Both the position numbers and the translations under genes were made by a program. DNA of 64,000 nt from Aromatoleum aromaticum EbN1 (GTDB taxonomy: Bacteria; Pseudomonadota; Gammaproteobacteria; Burkholderiales; Rhodocyclaceae): assembly GCF_000025965.1 (NCBI RefSeq), contig NC_006513.1, forward strand, positions 2,976,001 through 3,040,000. Direction: 5' to 3'. The notes beneath the pieces were generated by a model. That model was not told the origin of the DNA, made no database searches, and saw nothing but the letters and a program-made list of their open reading frames with translations. How positions within the stretch are numbered: position 1 is the first letter of the stretch; the number at the start of each line of letters is the position of its first letter. Positions 1 to 8,083 of this stretch are shown in pieces.

Positions 1-67
1 GCAGTCGAAAGCCCGTTGGCGATGCTCGTAGTCCCGAAAACGTGTCCCAGCCCGGAGGAAATCCTCG

Positions 68-544
68 ATGTGGAAATCGCTTCACATTGACCCCGCCAAG
101 TGTACCGGCTGCCTGCAGTGCGAAATGGCATGCTCTTACGAACACACCGGCGTCATCAATCCCAGCAAGTCGCGCATCAAGGTCTTCAGCTTCGAACACG
201 AAGGGCGCAAAGTGCCCTACACCTGTACGCAGTGCACCGAAGCGTGGTGCCTGCACTCCTGTCCGGTCGATGCGATCCGGCTCGACCTGACGACCGGTGC
301 GAAGATGGTGTTCGAAGACACCTGCGTCGGCTGCAAGGTCTGCACGATCGCCTGTCCGTTCGGCACGATCAACTACAACCAGGACACCGGCAAGGTGCAG
401 AAATGCGACCTGTGCGAGGGGGATCCGGCGTGCGCGAAAGCCTGTCCGACCGCGGCGATCACCTACATCGATGCCGACTGGACGGGCCTCGCGCGGATGC
501 AGGCCTGGGCGGCGAAAGCCAACACGCCGGCCTCGGCGGCTTGA
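68..544 (+). CDS. aorA: AorA, four-cluster ferredoxin-like subunit of tungsten aldehyde oxidoreductase
   Basis: Electron-transfer subunit of the aldehyde oxidoreductase encoded by the next genes. The 158 residues hold 16 cysteines in four 4Fe-4S sets: C12/15/18/22, C53/56/61/65, C86/89/92/96 and C113/116/122/126, several followed by the CP motif of bacterial ferredoxins. There is no signal peptide, so it is cytoplasmic. A strong ribosome site (GGAGG at about 55-59) precedes the ATG. Its stop lies 14 bp before aorB. In the Aromatoleum enzyme AorA relays electrons from the tungsten subunit along a chain of clusters to the FAD subunit; the role here is taken from that family. The operon promoter probably lies left of or inside the first 67 bases. 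Confidence 0.9.
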   Translation: MWKSLHIDPAKCTGCLQCEMACSYEHTGVINPSKSRIKVFSFEHEGRKVPYTCTQCTEAWCLHSCPVDAIRLDLTTGAKMVFEDTCVGCKVCTIACPFGTINYNQDTGKVQKCDLCEGDPACAKACPTAAITYIDADWTGLARMQAWAAKANTPASAA

Positions 545-558
545 GAGGAGCGGACATC

Positions 559-2409
559 ATGGGATGGAATCGCAAGGTCCTGCGGGTGAACCTCGCCGAA
601 GGCACGTGCACGCCTGAGCCGCTGAACATGCAGTGGGCCGACGAATACCTCGGGTCGCGCGGTCTGGCAACGAAATACCTCGTCTCCGAAACCGATCCGA
701 AAGTCGATCCGTTGTCGCCCGACAACAAGATGATCATGGCGACCGGCCCCTTGACCGGCACGATGGCCTCGACCGGCGGGCGCTACACGGTAGTCACGAA
801 AGGACCGCTGACCGGCGCGATCGCCTGTTCGAACTCGGGCGGTTTCTTCGGCGCCGAGATGAAGTTCGCCGGCTGGGACATGGTGATCTTCGAAGGCCGC
901 TCGCCGACGCCGGTGTACCTCTTCATCGAGAACGAGCGCGCCGAACTGCGCGATGCATCGTACCTGTGGGGCAGGAGCTGCTGGGAGACCGAGGAGAGCA
1001 TCCGCGCGCAGCACCAGGACCCGCTGATCCGCGTATCGTCGATCGGTCGCGCGGGCGAGAACCAGGTGATGTTCGCGTGCATCGTCAATGACCTCCACCG
1101 CGCGGCGGGGCGTTCGGGCGTCGGGGCGGTGATGGGTTCGAAGAACCTCAAGGCGGTCGCGATCCGTGGCACGAAAGGTGTTTCGGGCATCCGCGACTTT
1201 CCCGGGTTCGTCAGGGCGACGAGCGAGGCGAAGAAAGTGCTCGCCGGCAACCCGGTGACGAGCGAGGGCCTGCCGAAATTCGGCACCCAGGTGCTGATGA
1301 ACGTCATCAACGAGATGGGCGCGCTGCCGACGCGCAACCATCGCGACGTGCAGTTCGAGGACGCGTCGAAGATCTCGGCCGAGGCGATGCACGAAAAGCG
1401 CCCGAGCGACGGCAAGCCGCAGCTCGTGACGAACGCCGCATGCTTCGGCTGCACGATCGCGTGCGGCCGCATCTCGGCAATCGACAAGACGCACTTCACG
1501 GTAAAGAACAACCCGAAATACTGGGGTGCATCCGGCGGGCTCGAATACGAGGCGGCGTGGGCGCTCGGTGCGGCGAACGGGGTCGGTGACCTCGAAGCGC
1601 TGCAGTACGCGAACCTGCTGTGCAACGAGCAGGGCATGGACCCGATCTCGTTCGGCGCGACGGTCGGCGCGGCGATGGAGCTGTACGAGACGGGCGTGCT
1701 GACGAAGGAGAGAATCGGCCTCGACGCGCCGTTCGGCTCGGCCGATGCGCTCGCGAAGCTCGCCGAGATGACCGCGACCGGCGAAGGTTTCGGCAAGGAG
1801 ATCGGCCTCGGCTCGAAGCGCCTGTGCGAGAAATACGGTCACCCCGAGCTGTCGATGAGCGTCAAGGGCCAGGAATTCCCCGCCTACGACTCGCGCGGCA
1901 TCCAGGGCATGGGCCTCGCGTACGCGACGTCGAACCGCGGCGCGTGCCACCTGCGCGGCTACACGGTCGCCTCCGAAGTGCTCGGCGTGCCGGTCAAGAC
2001 CGACCCGCACGTCATCGAGGGCAAGGCCGAGCTCGTCAAGGCGTTCCAGGACGCGACGGCAGTGTTCGATTCGGCCGGCATCTGCGTGTTCACATCGTTC
2101 GCGTGGACGCTCGCCGACGTGCAGCCGCAGATCGCCGCGGCCTGCGACGGCGACTGGTCGATGGACAAGCTCGCTACGGTCGGAGAGCGCATCTGGAACA
2201 TGGAGCGTCAGTTCAACAACGCTGCCGGCTTGGGCGCGCAGGACGACAATCTGCCGCCGCGCCTCACGAGCGAACCGGCGAAGAGCGGGCCTGCGAAAGG
2301 CATGGTGAATCGCCTCGCCGAGATGCTGCCCGAGTACTACGGCGTGCGCGGCTGGACCCCGGAAGGCACGCCGACGCCGGAAACACTGTCCCGGCTGGGG
2401 CTGTCCTGA
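559..2409 (+). CDS. aorB: AorB, tungsten-cofactor aldehyde oxidoreductase large subunit
   Basis: Catalytic subunit that oxidises aldehydes to carboxylic acids at a tungsto-bispterin site. The 616-residue length matches the AOR family. The cluster ligands are visible as C295, C298 and C302 (CFGCTIAC) plus C509 (near AGICVFTSF), spaced as in archaeal aldehyde:ferredoxin oxidoreductases. The N-terminal half carries the family pattern TGPLTGT/GGRYTVVTKGPLTG, and residues about 444-466 (YDSRG, GMGLAYATSNRGA) are also family hallmarks. I took the ATG at 559 because it gives the canonical MGWNRKVLRVNL start and follows a GAGAGGAG ribosome site; the frame stays open upstream only by chance. It follows aorA by 14 bp. 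The substrate is probably broad (aromatic and aliphatic aldehydes), inferred from relatives. Confidence 0.92.
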   Translation: MGWNRKVLRVNLAEGTCTPEPLNMQWADEYLGSRGLATKYLVSETDPKVDPLSPDNKMIMATGPLTGTMASTGGRYTVVTKGPLTGAIACSNSGGFFGAEMKFAGWDMVIFEGRSPTPVYLFIENERAELRDASYLWGRSCWETEESIRAQHQDPLIRVSSIGRAGENQVMFACIVNDLHRAAGRSGVGAVMGSKNLKAVAIRGTKGVSGIRDFPGFVRATSEAKKVLAGNPVTSEGLPKFGTQVLMNVINEMGALPTRNHRDVQFEDASKISAEAMHEKRPSDGKPQLVTNAACFGCTIACGRISAIDKTHFTVKNNPKYWGASGGLEYEAAWALGAANGVGDLEALQYANLLCNEQGMDPISFGATVGAAMELYETGVLTKERIGLDAPFGSADALAKLAEMTATGEGFGKEIGLGSKRLCEKYGHPELSMSVKGQEFPAYDSRGIQGMGLAYATSNRGACHLRGYTVASEVLGVPVKTDPHVIEGKAELVKAFQDATAVFDSAGICVFTSFAWTLADVQPQIAAACDGDWSMDKLATVGERIWNMERQFNNAAGLGAQDDNLPPRLTSEPAKSGPAKGMVNRLAEMLPEYYGVRGWTPEGTPTPETLSRLGLS

Positions 2410-2425
2410 CCGCCGGATGATTCGC

Positions 2426-2471
2426 CGGGAGGGAGCGAGGCGTCCTGCCCGGATCGCCTCGCCGCCTCCCG
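2426..2471 (+). other. Long hairpin between aorB and aorC
   Basis: Two 17-nt arms (2426-2442 and 2455-2471) are inverted repeats with two mismatches around a 12-nt loop. No T-run follows, so it does not look like a classical terminator. It lies in the only long gap (114 bp) of the aor operon, just after the aorB stop. It could be a partial terminator or an RNA-processing and stability element that lowers aorC output relative to aorAB (inference). Confidence 0.6.
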
Positions 2472-2523
2472 CTTACGCGGCTGCCCGTCGCCCCGCTACC
2501 CGACGCGAACGAGGACTCTCCCG

Positions 2524-3798
2524 ATGAAACACGTGATACTCGGCAACGGCCCGGCGGGCGTGATTGCCGCCGAAACCCTGCGCCGCGCCGCGCCCACCGA
2601 CGACATCCTGCTCTTCGGCAGCGAAGACGCGCCGCCGTATTCGCGCATGGCGATCCCCTACCTGCTGGAAGGAAACATCGACGAGTCCGGCACATGGCTG
2701 CGCAAGTCGCCCGGCCATTTCGACCGCCTGCGCATCCACGAGATGCGCGGCCGCGCGGTGTCGCTCGACAGCGAGCGGCGTCGCATCCTGTTCGACGACG
2801 GCCACTTCGAATCCTGGGACCGGCTGCTGATCGCGACCGGCTCGCACCCGGTGCGTCCGCCGATCCCGGGCATCGATCTGCCGGAAGTGCAGACCTGCTG
2901 GACGCTCGAGGACGCGCGCGCGATCGCCCGTTTCGCGACCCCCGGGGCACGCGTGCTGCAGCTCGGCGCAGGCTTCATCGGCTGCATCATCATGGAAGCG
3001 CTCGCCGCGCGCGGCGTCGAACTGACGGTCGTCGAGATGGGCGACCGCATGGTGCCGCGGATGATGACGCCGACCGCCGGCGGCATGATCCGCAAATGGG
3101 TCGAGGACCAGGGCGTGCGTGTCGTGACGAACGCCGGCGTCAGCCGCATCGACTGCCGCGCGAGCAACGACGCGCCGCTCGACGTGACGCTGTCGACCGG
3201 CGAAGTCGTCGTCGCCGATCTCGTCATCGTCGCCGCCGGCGTCGCACCGAACATCGCGTTCCTCGAAGCGACGCCGGTGCATGTCGCGAAAGGCGTGCTC
3301 GTCGACGACCGGCTCCAAACCAGCGTTCCCGGTATCTTCGCCGCCGGTGACGTCGCCGAGGCGCCGGACCTCTTCACCGGTGCGCATCTCGTTGCCGCGA
3401 TCCAGCCGAACGCAGCCGACCAGGCGCGCGTCGCCGCGCTCAACATGGCCGGGCACGAGGCGCGCCTGAAAGGCGTGCTCGCGATCAACGTGCTCGACAC
3501 GCTCGGCCTGATCTCGTCGTCGTTCGGGCAATGGTGGGGCGAGGAACGCGAGCGCGGCGGGGCGGGCGTCGAACACGTCGACGAAGCGGCGTACCGCTAC
3601 CTGAGCCTGCAGTTCAAGGACGATGTGCTGATCGGCGCGACCTCGATCGGGCTGACCGAGCACGTCGGCGCGCTGCGCGGCCTGATCCACGGCAGGGTGC
3701 GCCTCGGCGAGTGGAAGGAGCGGCTGTTGCATTCGCCGCTGCAGTTCGTCGATGCGTACATCGCGCGCTCGCAGCAACCGATGGCGCTCGTGCGATGA
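2524..3798 (+). CDS. aorC: AorC, FAD/NAD-linked reductase subunit of aldehyde oxidoreductase
   Basis: Pyridine-nucleotide-disulphide-oxidoreductase-like flavoprotein of 424 residues. An N-terminal Rossmann FAD motif (VILGNGPAGVIAAE, residues 4-17), a central second dinucleotide fold (LQLGAGFIGCIIME, about 146-159) and the C-terminal FAD motif (GIFAAGDVAE, about 271-280) are visible. In the Aromatoleum complex the FAD subunit couples the ferredoxin chain to NAD+ or benzyl viologen. It sits 114 bp after aorB, beyond a strong hairpin, so its expression may differ from aorAB. The C-terminal part resembles nitrite-reductase-type FAD proteins, but the operon makes AorC the best call. Confidence 0.88.
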   Translation: MKHVILGNGPAGVIAAETLRRAAPTDDILLFGSEDAPPYSRMAIPYLLEGNIDESGTWLRKSPGHFDRLRIHEMRGRAVSLDSERRRILFDDGHFESWDRLLIATGSHPVRPPIPGIDLPEVQTCWTLEDARAIARFATPGARVLQLGAGFIGCIIMEALAARGVELTVVEMGDRMVPRMMTPTAGGMIRKWVEDQGVRVVTNAGVSRIDCRASNDAPLDVTLSTGEVVVADLVIVAAGVAPNIAFLEATPVHVAKGVLVDDRLQTSVPGIFAAGDVAEAPDLFTGAHLVAAIQPNAADQARVAALNMAGHEARLKGVLAINVLDTLGLISSSFGQWWGEERERGGAGVEHVDEAAYRYLSLQFKDDVLIGATSIGLTEHVGALRGLIHGRVRLGEWKERLLHSPLQFVDAYIARSQQPMALVR

Positions 3799-3844
3799 TC
3801 GGCGCATTGCGTGGGTGCGGCGGTGCGCCCGGGGGGAGCGCGGG

Positions 3845-4096
3845 ATGAGGGTCGCGTTCAAGCTCTTCGCGTCGCTGACGGACTACCTCCCGCCCGAGCG
3901 GGACGGCAACCGCATCGAACTCGACGTCGAGGAAGGCACGACGGTCTCGGAGCTGATCGGGCGTTTCCGGGTGCCGGAAGGCCGCGCGCACCTCGTGCTC
4001 GTCAACGGCCACTTCGTGCCACCGGCTGCGCGCGCGACGCACCGGCTCGGCGACGGCGACGAGCTCGCGGTGTGGCCGCCGATCGCCGGCGGTTGA
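3845..4096 (+). CDS. aorD: AorD, MoaD-like ubiquitin-fold sulfur carrier
   Basis: A small protein of 83 residues with the beta-grasp pattern of MoaD/ThiS proteins and the diagnostic C-terminal Gly-Gly (ending AGG), which is adenylated and thiocarboxylated in MoaD. The ATG at 3845 gives the family-typical start MRVAFKLFASL; open frame further upstream overlaps aorC and is ignored. Its stop overlaps a possible TTG start of the next gene. Placement inside the aor operon suggests a dedicated carrier for pterin dithiolene sulfur in the tungsten cofactor (inference from family and position). No MoaE partner is present in the window. Confidence 0.82.
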   Translation: MRVAFKLFASLTDYLPPERDGNRIELDVEEGTTVSELIGRFRVPEGRAHLVLVNGHFVPPAARATHRLGDGDELAVWPPIAGG

Positions 4097-4416
4097 GCGC
4101 GGGACGAACGGACTTGGGACTCGCGCCGATCGCGGATGAGTTCGAGCGCGAAGTCACCGCGTCGCCGCAGCAATTCGAGCGCGAATTGCGCAAGGCGTGG
4201 CCTGCCGGCGTCGAGACGCTCGCCCCCGGGCGATTCCGCGTGCGGGAAGGTCGCACGTGGCTCGACATCGAAATCGAATCGCGCGGCATGCGACGGCTCG
4301 GCCTGTTGGAGCTGCCGGTCGTCGTCGTGCGCTATCGCTTCGCCGGCGGCGACCCGGCAACGCGTCGTGCGTTGCTCGTGGCGCTCGACCGCGCGATGCA
4401 GCGCGGCGGCGGCTGA
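4093..4416 (+). CDS. aorE: AorE, small conserved protein of the aldehyde oxidoreductase operon
   Basis: A protein of about 100 residues with no recognised fold: acidic N-terminal half, then several charged strands (RFRVREGRTWLDIEIE, VVVVRYRF) suggesting an alpha/beta domain. No ATG suits the conserved part. A TTG at 4093 overlaps the aorD stop (TTGA), giving 107 residues, and a second TTG at 4114 gives 100. The overlap implies translational coupling to aorD. It is called AorE because this is the fifth position of the aor operon in Aromatoleum; a role in cofactor insertion or sulfuration is only a guess. About 170 bp of apparently non-coding DNA separate it from the converging DUF502 gene. Confidence 0.6.
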   Translation: MSAGRTDLGLAPIADEFEREVTASPQQFERELRKAWPAGVETLAPGRFRVREGRTWLDIEIESRGMRRLGLLELPVVVVRYRFAGGDPATRRALLVALDRAMQRGGG

Positions 4417-4588
4417 GCGCCGCAGCTCGGCGACAGCGCTTCAGACGAGCGCAGCAAGCAATGACGACGCCGAGCGAGTGCTACAGCGCGGGGCGGCCGA
4501 GCCAAGGCGTCAGCCAGCGCAGCCACCGATTGGCGACGAGGGTCTCTCGCTTCGGGATCAGGCGTCGGAGCCGGGTTCGAATTTCCAT

Positions 4589-5284
4589 TCAACTGCCTGC
4601 CTGGGGTGGATTGTTGAAACGGATCCGGTCGGGAGCGGTCGTGCCGCCGGTCATGACGAAAGTCATCGCCTCTTCCATCGTCCAGTCCGTCTGCACGACG
4701 TCGGCGAGGGGGACGATTTCTATATAGCCTGAAGTCGGGTTCGGTGCCGTCGGCACGTAGACTGCCGCAAGCTCCGCGCCGCTCGTCGTGTCCCGCATCA
4801 CCTTCGTCACGAAGCCTATCGTCTTCATCTCCGGTGTCGGAAAGCTGATCAGGACGACGCGCTGACCTTTGGCCGGCGGTTTCTGCAGCGTCTGCAGGAA
4901 GCGCTTCGTGCCGCCGTAGATCGTCTGCACGAGCGGCAGGCGCGCGAGCATCGCTTCAGCGGCGTCGAGCAGCTTGCGTCCGATCACGAGCGAGGCCATC
5001 ACGCCGATCGCATACAGGCTCGCGAGCGTCAGCAGCACTGCGACGAGCTTCTGGAAGTCGGAGTCGAGCAGCCACGCGGCAAGGGTTTCCGAAATCGGCT
5101 CGACGAGCCGTGCGGACGCGCGCAGCAGCGGCGTTCCCATCGCGGCGAGGATGCCGAGGAGGAAGTCGAACACGAGCCAGGTCACCCACAGCGGCGCGAC
5201 GGTGAAGAATCCGATCAGCACGCGCCGGCCGAAATGACGGCTCGCGCGTCCGGGATGCAGAAAAGCCGGATCCTCGGCGGTCAT
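4589..5284 (-). CDS. DUF502 family membrane protein
   Basis: A 231-residue inner-membrane protein. Two long hydrophobic segments (about VLIGFFTVAPLWVTWLVFDF and VAVLLTLASLYAIGVMASLV) are followed by a soluble C-terminal part with the DUF502 signature: YGGTKRF, a region like VYVPTAPNPTSGYIEIVP, and an acidic stretch (WTMEEAMTFVMTGG) near the end. The frame continues upstream to 5530, but that extension is Arg/Gly-rich and unlike the family, so I prefer the ATG at 5284; the ribosome site there is weak. Function is unknown. It points toward the aor operon and away from the ABC importer. Confidence 0.75.
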   Translation of the reverse strand: MTAEDPAFLHPGRASRHFGRRVLIGFFTVAPLWVTWLVFDFLLGILAAMGTPLLRASARLVEPISETLAAWLLDSDFQKLVAVLLTLASLYAIGVMASLVIGRKLLDAAEAMLARLPLVQTIYGGTKRFLQTLQKPPAKGQRVVLISFPTPEMKTIGFVTKVMRDTTSGAELAAVYVPTAPNPTSGYIEIVPLADVVQTDWTMEEAMTFVMTGGTTAPDRIRFNNPPQAGS

Positions 5285-5590
5285 CGCGTCGCGCCACGCG
5301 CGTTCGGGTTCCCCCCGGCTCGCGGCATCAGTGCGGCCGTGGCCGCCGCGCGGCGGCGAGCGTCGATCGTTGTCGAGTGAATCTCCCTGTCCTCCCACTT
5401 CGCGTGCCGCCCGAGCGGCGCCCCGGACACTGCGCATGCCCGCAACGGCCGGTTCGGTTCGTCGTTGCCAGCTTCGATATTGTATTGTCGCCCGCGTTCC
5501 GATTGCTTTGCGAAGGAAGATATTCGTCACGGCCCCGTGAGAAAGGCCCGGGCGATGTCGAAACGCCGCCGTTCCGTTATCCTCCCGCCG
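5285..5590. promoter_or_regulatory. Divergent control region between the DUF502 gene and the ABC importer
   Basis: About 300 bp without a convincing gene. It must hold the promoter of the importer and probably that of the DUF502 gene. A locally AT-richer stretch near 5475-5525 is the likeliest promoter zone for the importer. I looked for a ModE-like palindrome and did not find a clear one. Confidence 0.4.
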
Positions 5591-6295
5591 ATGTCCCTGT
5601 TTGCCGCGACTTTCTCCGAAGCGTTTTCACTGCTTGCCACGTTCGACGACCGCGTCGCGGAGATCGTCGTGCTGTCGCTGCGCGTCAGTGGCGGTGCAGT
5701 GCTGATCGGCATGCTGTTCGGGTTGCCGCTGGGGGCGTGCCTGGCGATCGGCAATTTCCCCGGCAAGCACACGCTGTCGGTGCTGATGAACGGGTTGATG
5801 GGCGCGCCGTCGGTCGTCGTCGGCGTCGTCGTCTATCTGCTGCTGTCGCGCTCCGGCCCGCTCGGCGATTACGGGCTGCTGTACACCCCGGCCGCGATGG
5901 TGTTCGCGCAAAGCCTGCTGGTCATTCCGCTGATGGCGGCGATCACGCGCCAGGTCATCGAGGACGCCTGGCAGCGCTATGCCGAGGAATTGCGCATGAT
6001 GCGGTTCTCGTGGTGGCAGAGCGTGACGACGCTGCTGTACGACTGCCGCCATTCGCTCGTTGTCGCGGTGCTGGCGGGACTGGGACGGGCGATGAGCGAA
6101 GTCGGCGCGGTGATGATCGTCGGCGGCAACATCGACCGCGCGACGCGCGTGATGACGACGACGATCGCGCTCGAGACGAGCAAGGGCGACCTGCCGCTCG
6201 CGATCGCGCTAGGCGTCGTGCTGGTCGTCGTGATCCTCGCGCTCAACGCGTTCGCGTTCGCGATGCGCGGCTGGGCAATGCGGCGGTACGGATGA
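5591..6295 (+). CDS. tupB: ABC transporter permease, probably for tungstate (TupB-like)
   Basis: A 234-residue permease with five to six hydrophobic segments and the cytoplasmic EAA-type loop (about YAEELRMMRFSWWQS). The pattern SLRVSGGAVLIGMLFGLPLGACLA and the later GRAMSEVGAVMIVGGNI are typical of TupB/ModB-type anion permeases. I take ATG 5591 (MSLFAATFSEAF); ATG 5555 would add a basic leader. Its stop overlaps the ATPase start, so the two genes are coupled. The tungstate assignment combines the TupB-like sequence with its place next to a tungsten enzyme operon. Molybdate remains possible. No periplasmic binding protein gene adjoins it. Confidence 0.75.
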   Translation: MSLFAATFSEAFSLLATFDDRVAEIVVLSLRVSGGAVLIGMLFGLPLGACLAIGNFPGKHTLSVLMNGLMGAPSVVVGVVVYLLLSRSGPLGDYGLLYTPAAMVFAQSLLVIPLMAAITRQVIEDAWQRYAEELRMMRFSWWQSVTTLLYDCRHSLVVAVLAGLGRAMSEVGAVMIVGGNIDRATRVMTTTIALETSKGDLPLAIALGVVLVVVILALNAFAFAMRGWAMRRYG

Positions 6296-7014
6296 GCGCA
6301 ATGTTCCCGCTGCGGATCCGCGGCCTGCGTTTCCAGCCGAACGGCCGGGCAGTGCTCGACGGCGTCGATCTCGAACTTGCCGGCGATGGCATCACGCTGG
6401 TGCTCGGGCCGAACGGCGCGGGAAAAAGCGTGCTGCTGCGCACGCTGTGTGGCCTCATCGAGCCGAGCGGCGGGACGATCGACTGGGGCGGATCGGTGCC
6501 GCCGAAGTTCGGCGTGACGATGGTCTTCCAGCACCCGATGATGCTGCGCGCATCGGTGCTGGAAAACGTCGCGCTTGCATTGAAGCCGCATGGCATCGGG
6601 CGCGGCGAACGCCATCGCCGCGCTGCGACGGTGCTCGCGCGCGTCGGGCTCGGCGGGCGTGAGGCCGACAGCGCGCGTTACCTGTCGGGCGGCGAGAAGC
6701 AGCGCCTCGCGCTCGCCCGCGCGTGGGTCACTGCGCCGCGCCTGCTGCTGCTCGACGAACCGACCGCGAGCCTCGACCCATCGGCGACGGCCGAAGTCGA
6801 GCGCATCGTGCGCGAGATCCGCACCGACGGCACGCGCATCCTGATGGCGACCCACAATCTCGGCCAGGCGACGCGCCTCGGCGACGACGTCGTCTTCATG
6901 AGCGCCGGGCGGGTGCGCGAGCACGCGCCCGTGCAGCGATTCTTTGCGAAGCCGGCGTCCGAGGAGGCGCGCCTGTTCATCCAGGGCGAATTGCCGTGGC
7001 GGATGAATTTCTGA
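6292..7014 (+). CDS. tupC: ABC transporter ATP-binding protein, probably for tungstate (TupC-like)
   Basis: ATPase of 240 residues: Walker A GPNGAGKS (39-46), Q-loop VFQ (78-80), signature LSGGEKQR (131-138), Walker B LLLLDEP (151-157) and switch His in ATHN. ATG 6292 overlaps the permease stop by four bases (ATGA). There is no C-terminal TOBE/MOP extension, unlike ModC and like TupC. It drives import through the preceding permease. Substrate inferred from context only. Confidence 0.78.
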   Translation: MSAMFPLRIRGLRFQPNGRAVLDGVDLELAGDGITLVLGPNGAGKSVLLRTLCGLIEPSGGTIDWGGSVPPKFGVTMVFQHPMMLRASVLENVALALKPHGIGRGERHRRAATVLARVGLGGREADSARYLSGGEKQRLALARAWVTAPRLLLLDEPTASLDPSATAEVERIVREIRTDGTRILMATHNLGQATRLGDDVVFMSAGRVREHAPVQRFFAKPASEEARLFIQGELPWRMNF

Positions 7015-7057
7015 GCCGTGCGGTGCGCCAACGGGATTCCCCGCCGGTTGCAGTCGC

Positions 7058-7978
7058 TCAGGCGCTGACGCGCGGCACGGCGCGAGTCCAGTACGGCGTC
7101 GGTCCGAGCCGCTCCGCGAGGTAATCGACGAGCACGCGGACGCGATGCGGCACGTAGCGGCTGCCGGGGAACACCGCGTAGACCTGCAGTTCGGTGGCCG
7201 AATAGTCCGCCAGCACTTCCTCGAGCAGGCCCGCCTGCACCGCCTGCGCGCTGAGGAAAGTCGGCTGGTTGGTGATGCCGAGGCCGCGGATCGCCGCTTC
7301 GAGCAGCGCGTCGCCGTTGTTCATCTGCAGGCGTCCCTTGACCGGAACCGTGCGGTGTTCGCCGTCGATGCGGAAACTCCACCCGGACGACGGCGCGAGC
7401 GTGTAGGTCAGGCAGTGGTGCGCGAGCAATTCGTCCGGGTGTTGCGGGCGTCCGTGGCGGTCGAGGTATGCAGGCGCGGCGACGACGGTGAGTTCGCTCG
7501 TGCTCAGGCGGCGGATGACGAGCGTCGGGTCGATGTGCTGCGAGATGCGCACCGTGAAGTCCAGCCCGCCTTCGATCAAGTTGACGCGCCGGTCGGTGAA
7601 TTCGAGGTCGACGGTGACTTCGGGGTAAGTCGTGATGAAGTCGGAAATCAGCGGCACGAGGTGGCGAATGCCGAAGCTCATCGGCACGCTGATGCGGATC
7701 GGCCCGCGCGGCGCGCGCTTCTCGCCGGCGAGATCGCCTTCGGCCGCTTCGACCATCGCCAGGATCTCGCGGCATTTTTCCAGGTACGCGGCGCCCGATG
7801 ACGTGAGGCTCAGGCGCCGCGTGCTGCGGGCGAGGAGCTTCGTGCCGAGGTGCGCTTCGAGCCCGGCGACCTGCCGCGTGATCGCCGAGCGCGCGACGTT
7901 GAGGTAATCCGCGACGGCGGTGAAGCTGCCGGCTTCGGCGACCCGAACGAAGACATCCATTGCCTGCAGACGGTCCAT
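7058..7978 (-). CDS. LysR-type transcriptional regulator
   Basis: Regulator of 306 residues. The first 60 residues form the LysR winged helix-turn-helix (MDVFVRVAEAGSFTAVADYL, then ARSAITRQVAGLEAHLG); the rest is the periplasmic-binding-like effector domain with the usual phrase PIRISVPMSFG. It belongs to the group that acts next to divergently transcribed oxidoreductase genes. The start at 7978 is the family-typical MDRLQAM. It is separated by 105 bp from the NmrA-like gene on the other strand, which it probably controls together with the b561/YceI genes. The inducer is unknown. Confidence 0.88.
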   Translation of the reverse strand: MDRLQAMDVFVRVAEAGSFTAVADYLNVARSAITRQVAGLEAHLGTKLLARSTRRLSLTSSGAAYLEKCREILAMVEAAEGDLAGEKRAPRGPIRISVPMSFGIRHLVPLISDFITTYPEVTVDLEFTDRRVNLIEGGLDFTVRISQHIDPTLVIRRLSTSELTVVAAPAYLDRHGRPQHPDELLAHHCLTYTLAPSSGWSFRIDGEHRTVPVKGRLQMNNGDALLEAAIRGLGITNQPTFLSAQAVQAGLLEEVLADYSATELQVYAVFPGSRYVPHRVRVLVDYLAERLGPTPYWTRAVPRVSA

Positions 7979-8003
7979 TGTTTTCCTGATCGCAACAAAG
8001 AAT

Positions 8004-8031
8004 TTGAAAATAGCGCCTGTTTCGATACTAA
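8004..8031 (+). promoter_or_regulatory. Possible sigma-70 promoter of the NmrA-like gene
   Basis: TTGAAA (8004-8009) and TACTAA (8026-8031) are separated by 16 bases in an AT-richer patch of the divergent intergenic region, about 50 bases before the GTG start. Read by eye; not tested. Confidence 0.35.
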
Positions 8032-8083
8032 TCAATCGCCTAAAGTATGCCGCTTGAAACTCGCGACATGAGAGGAGGGCACG

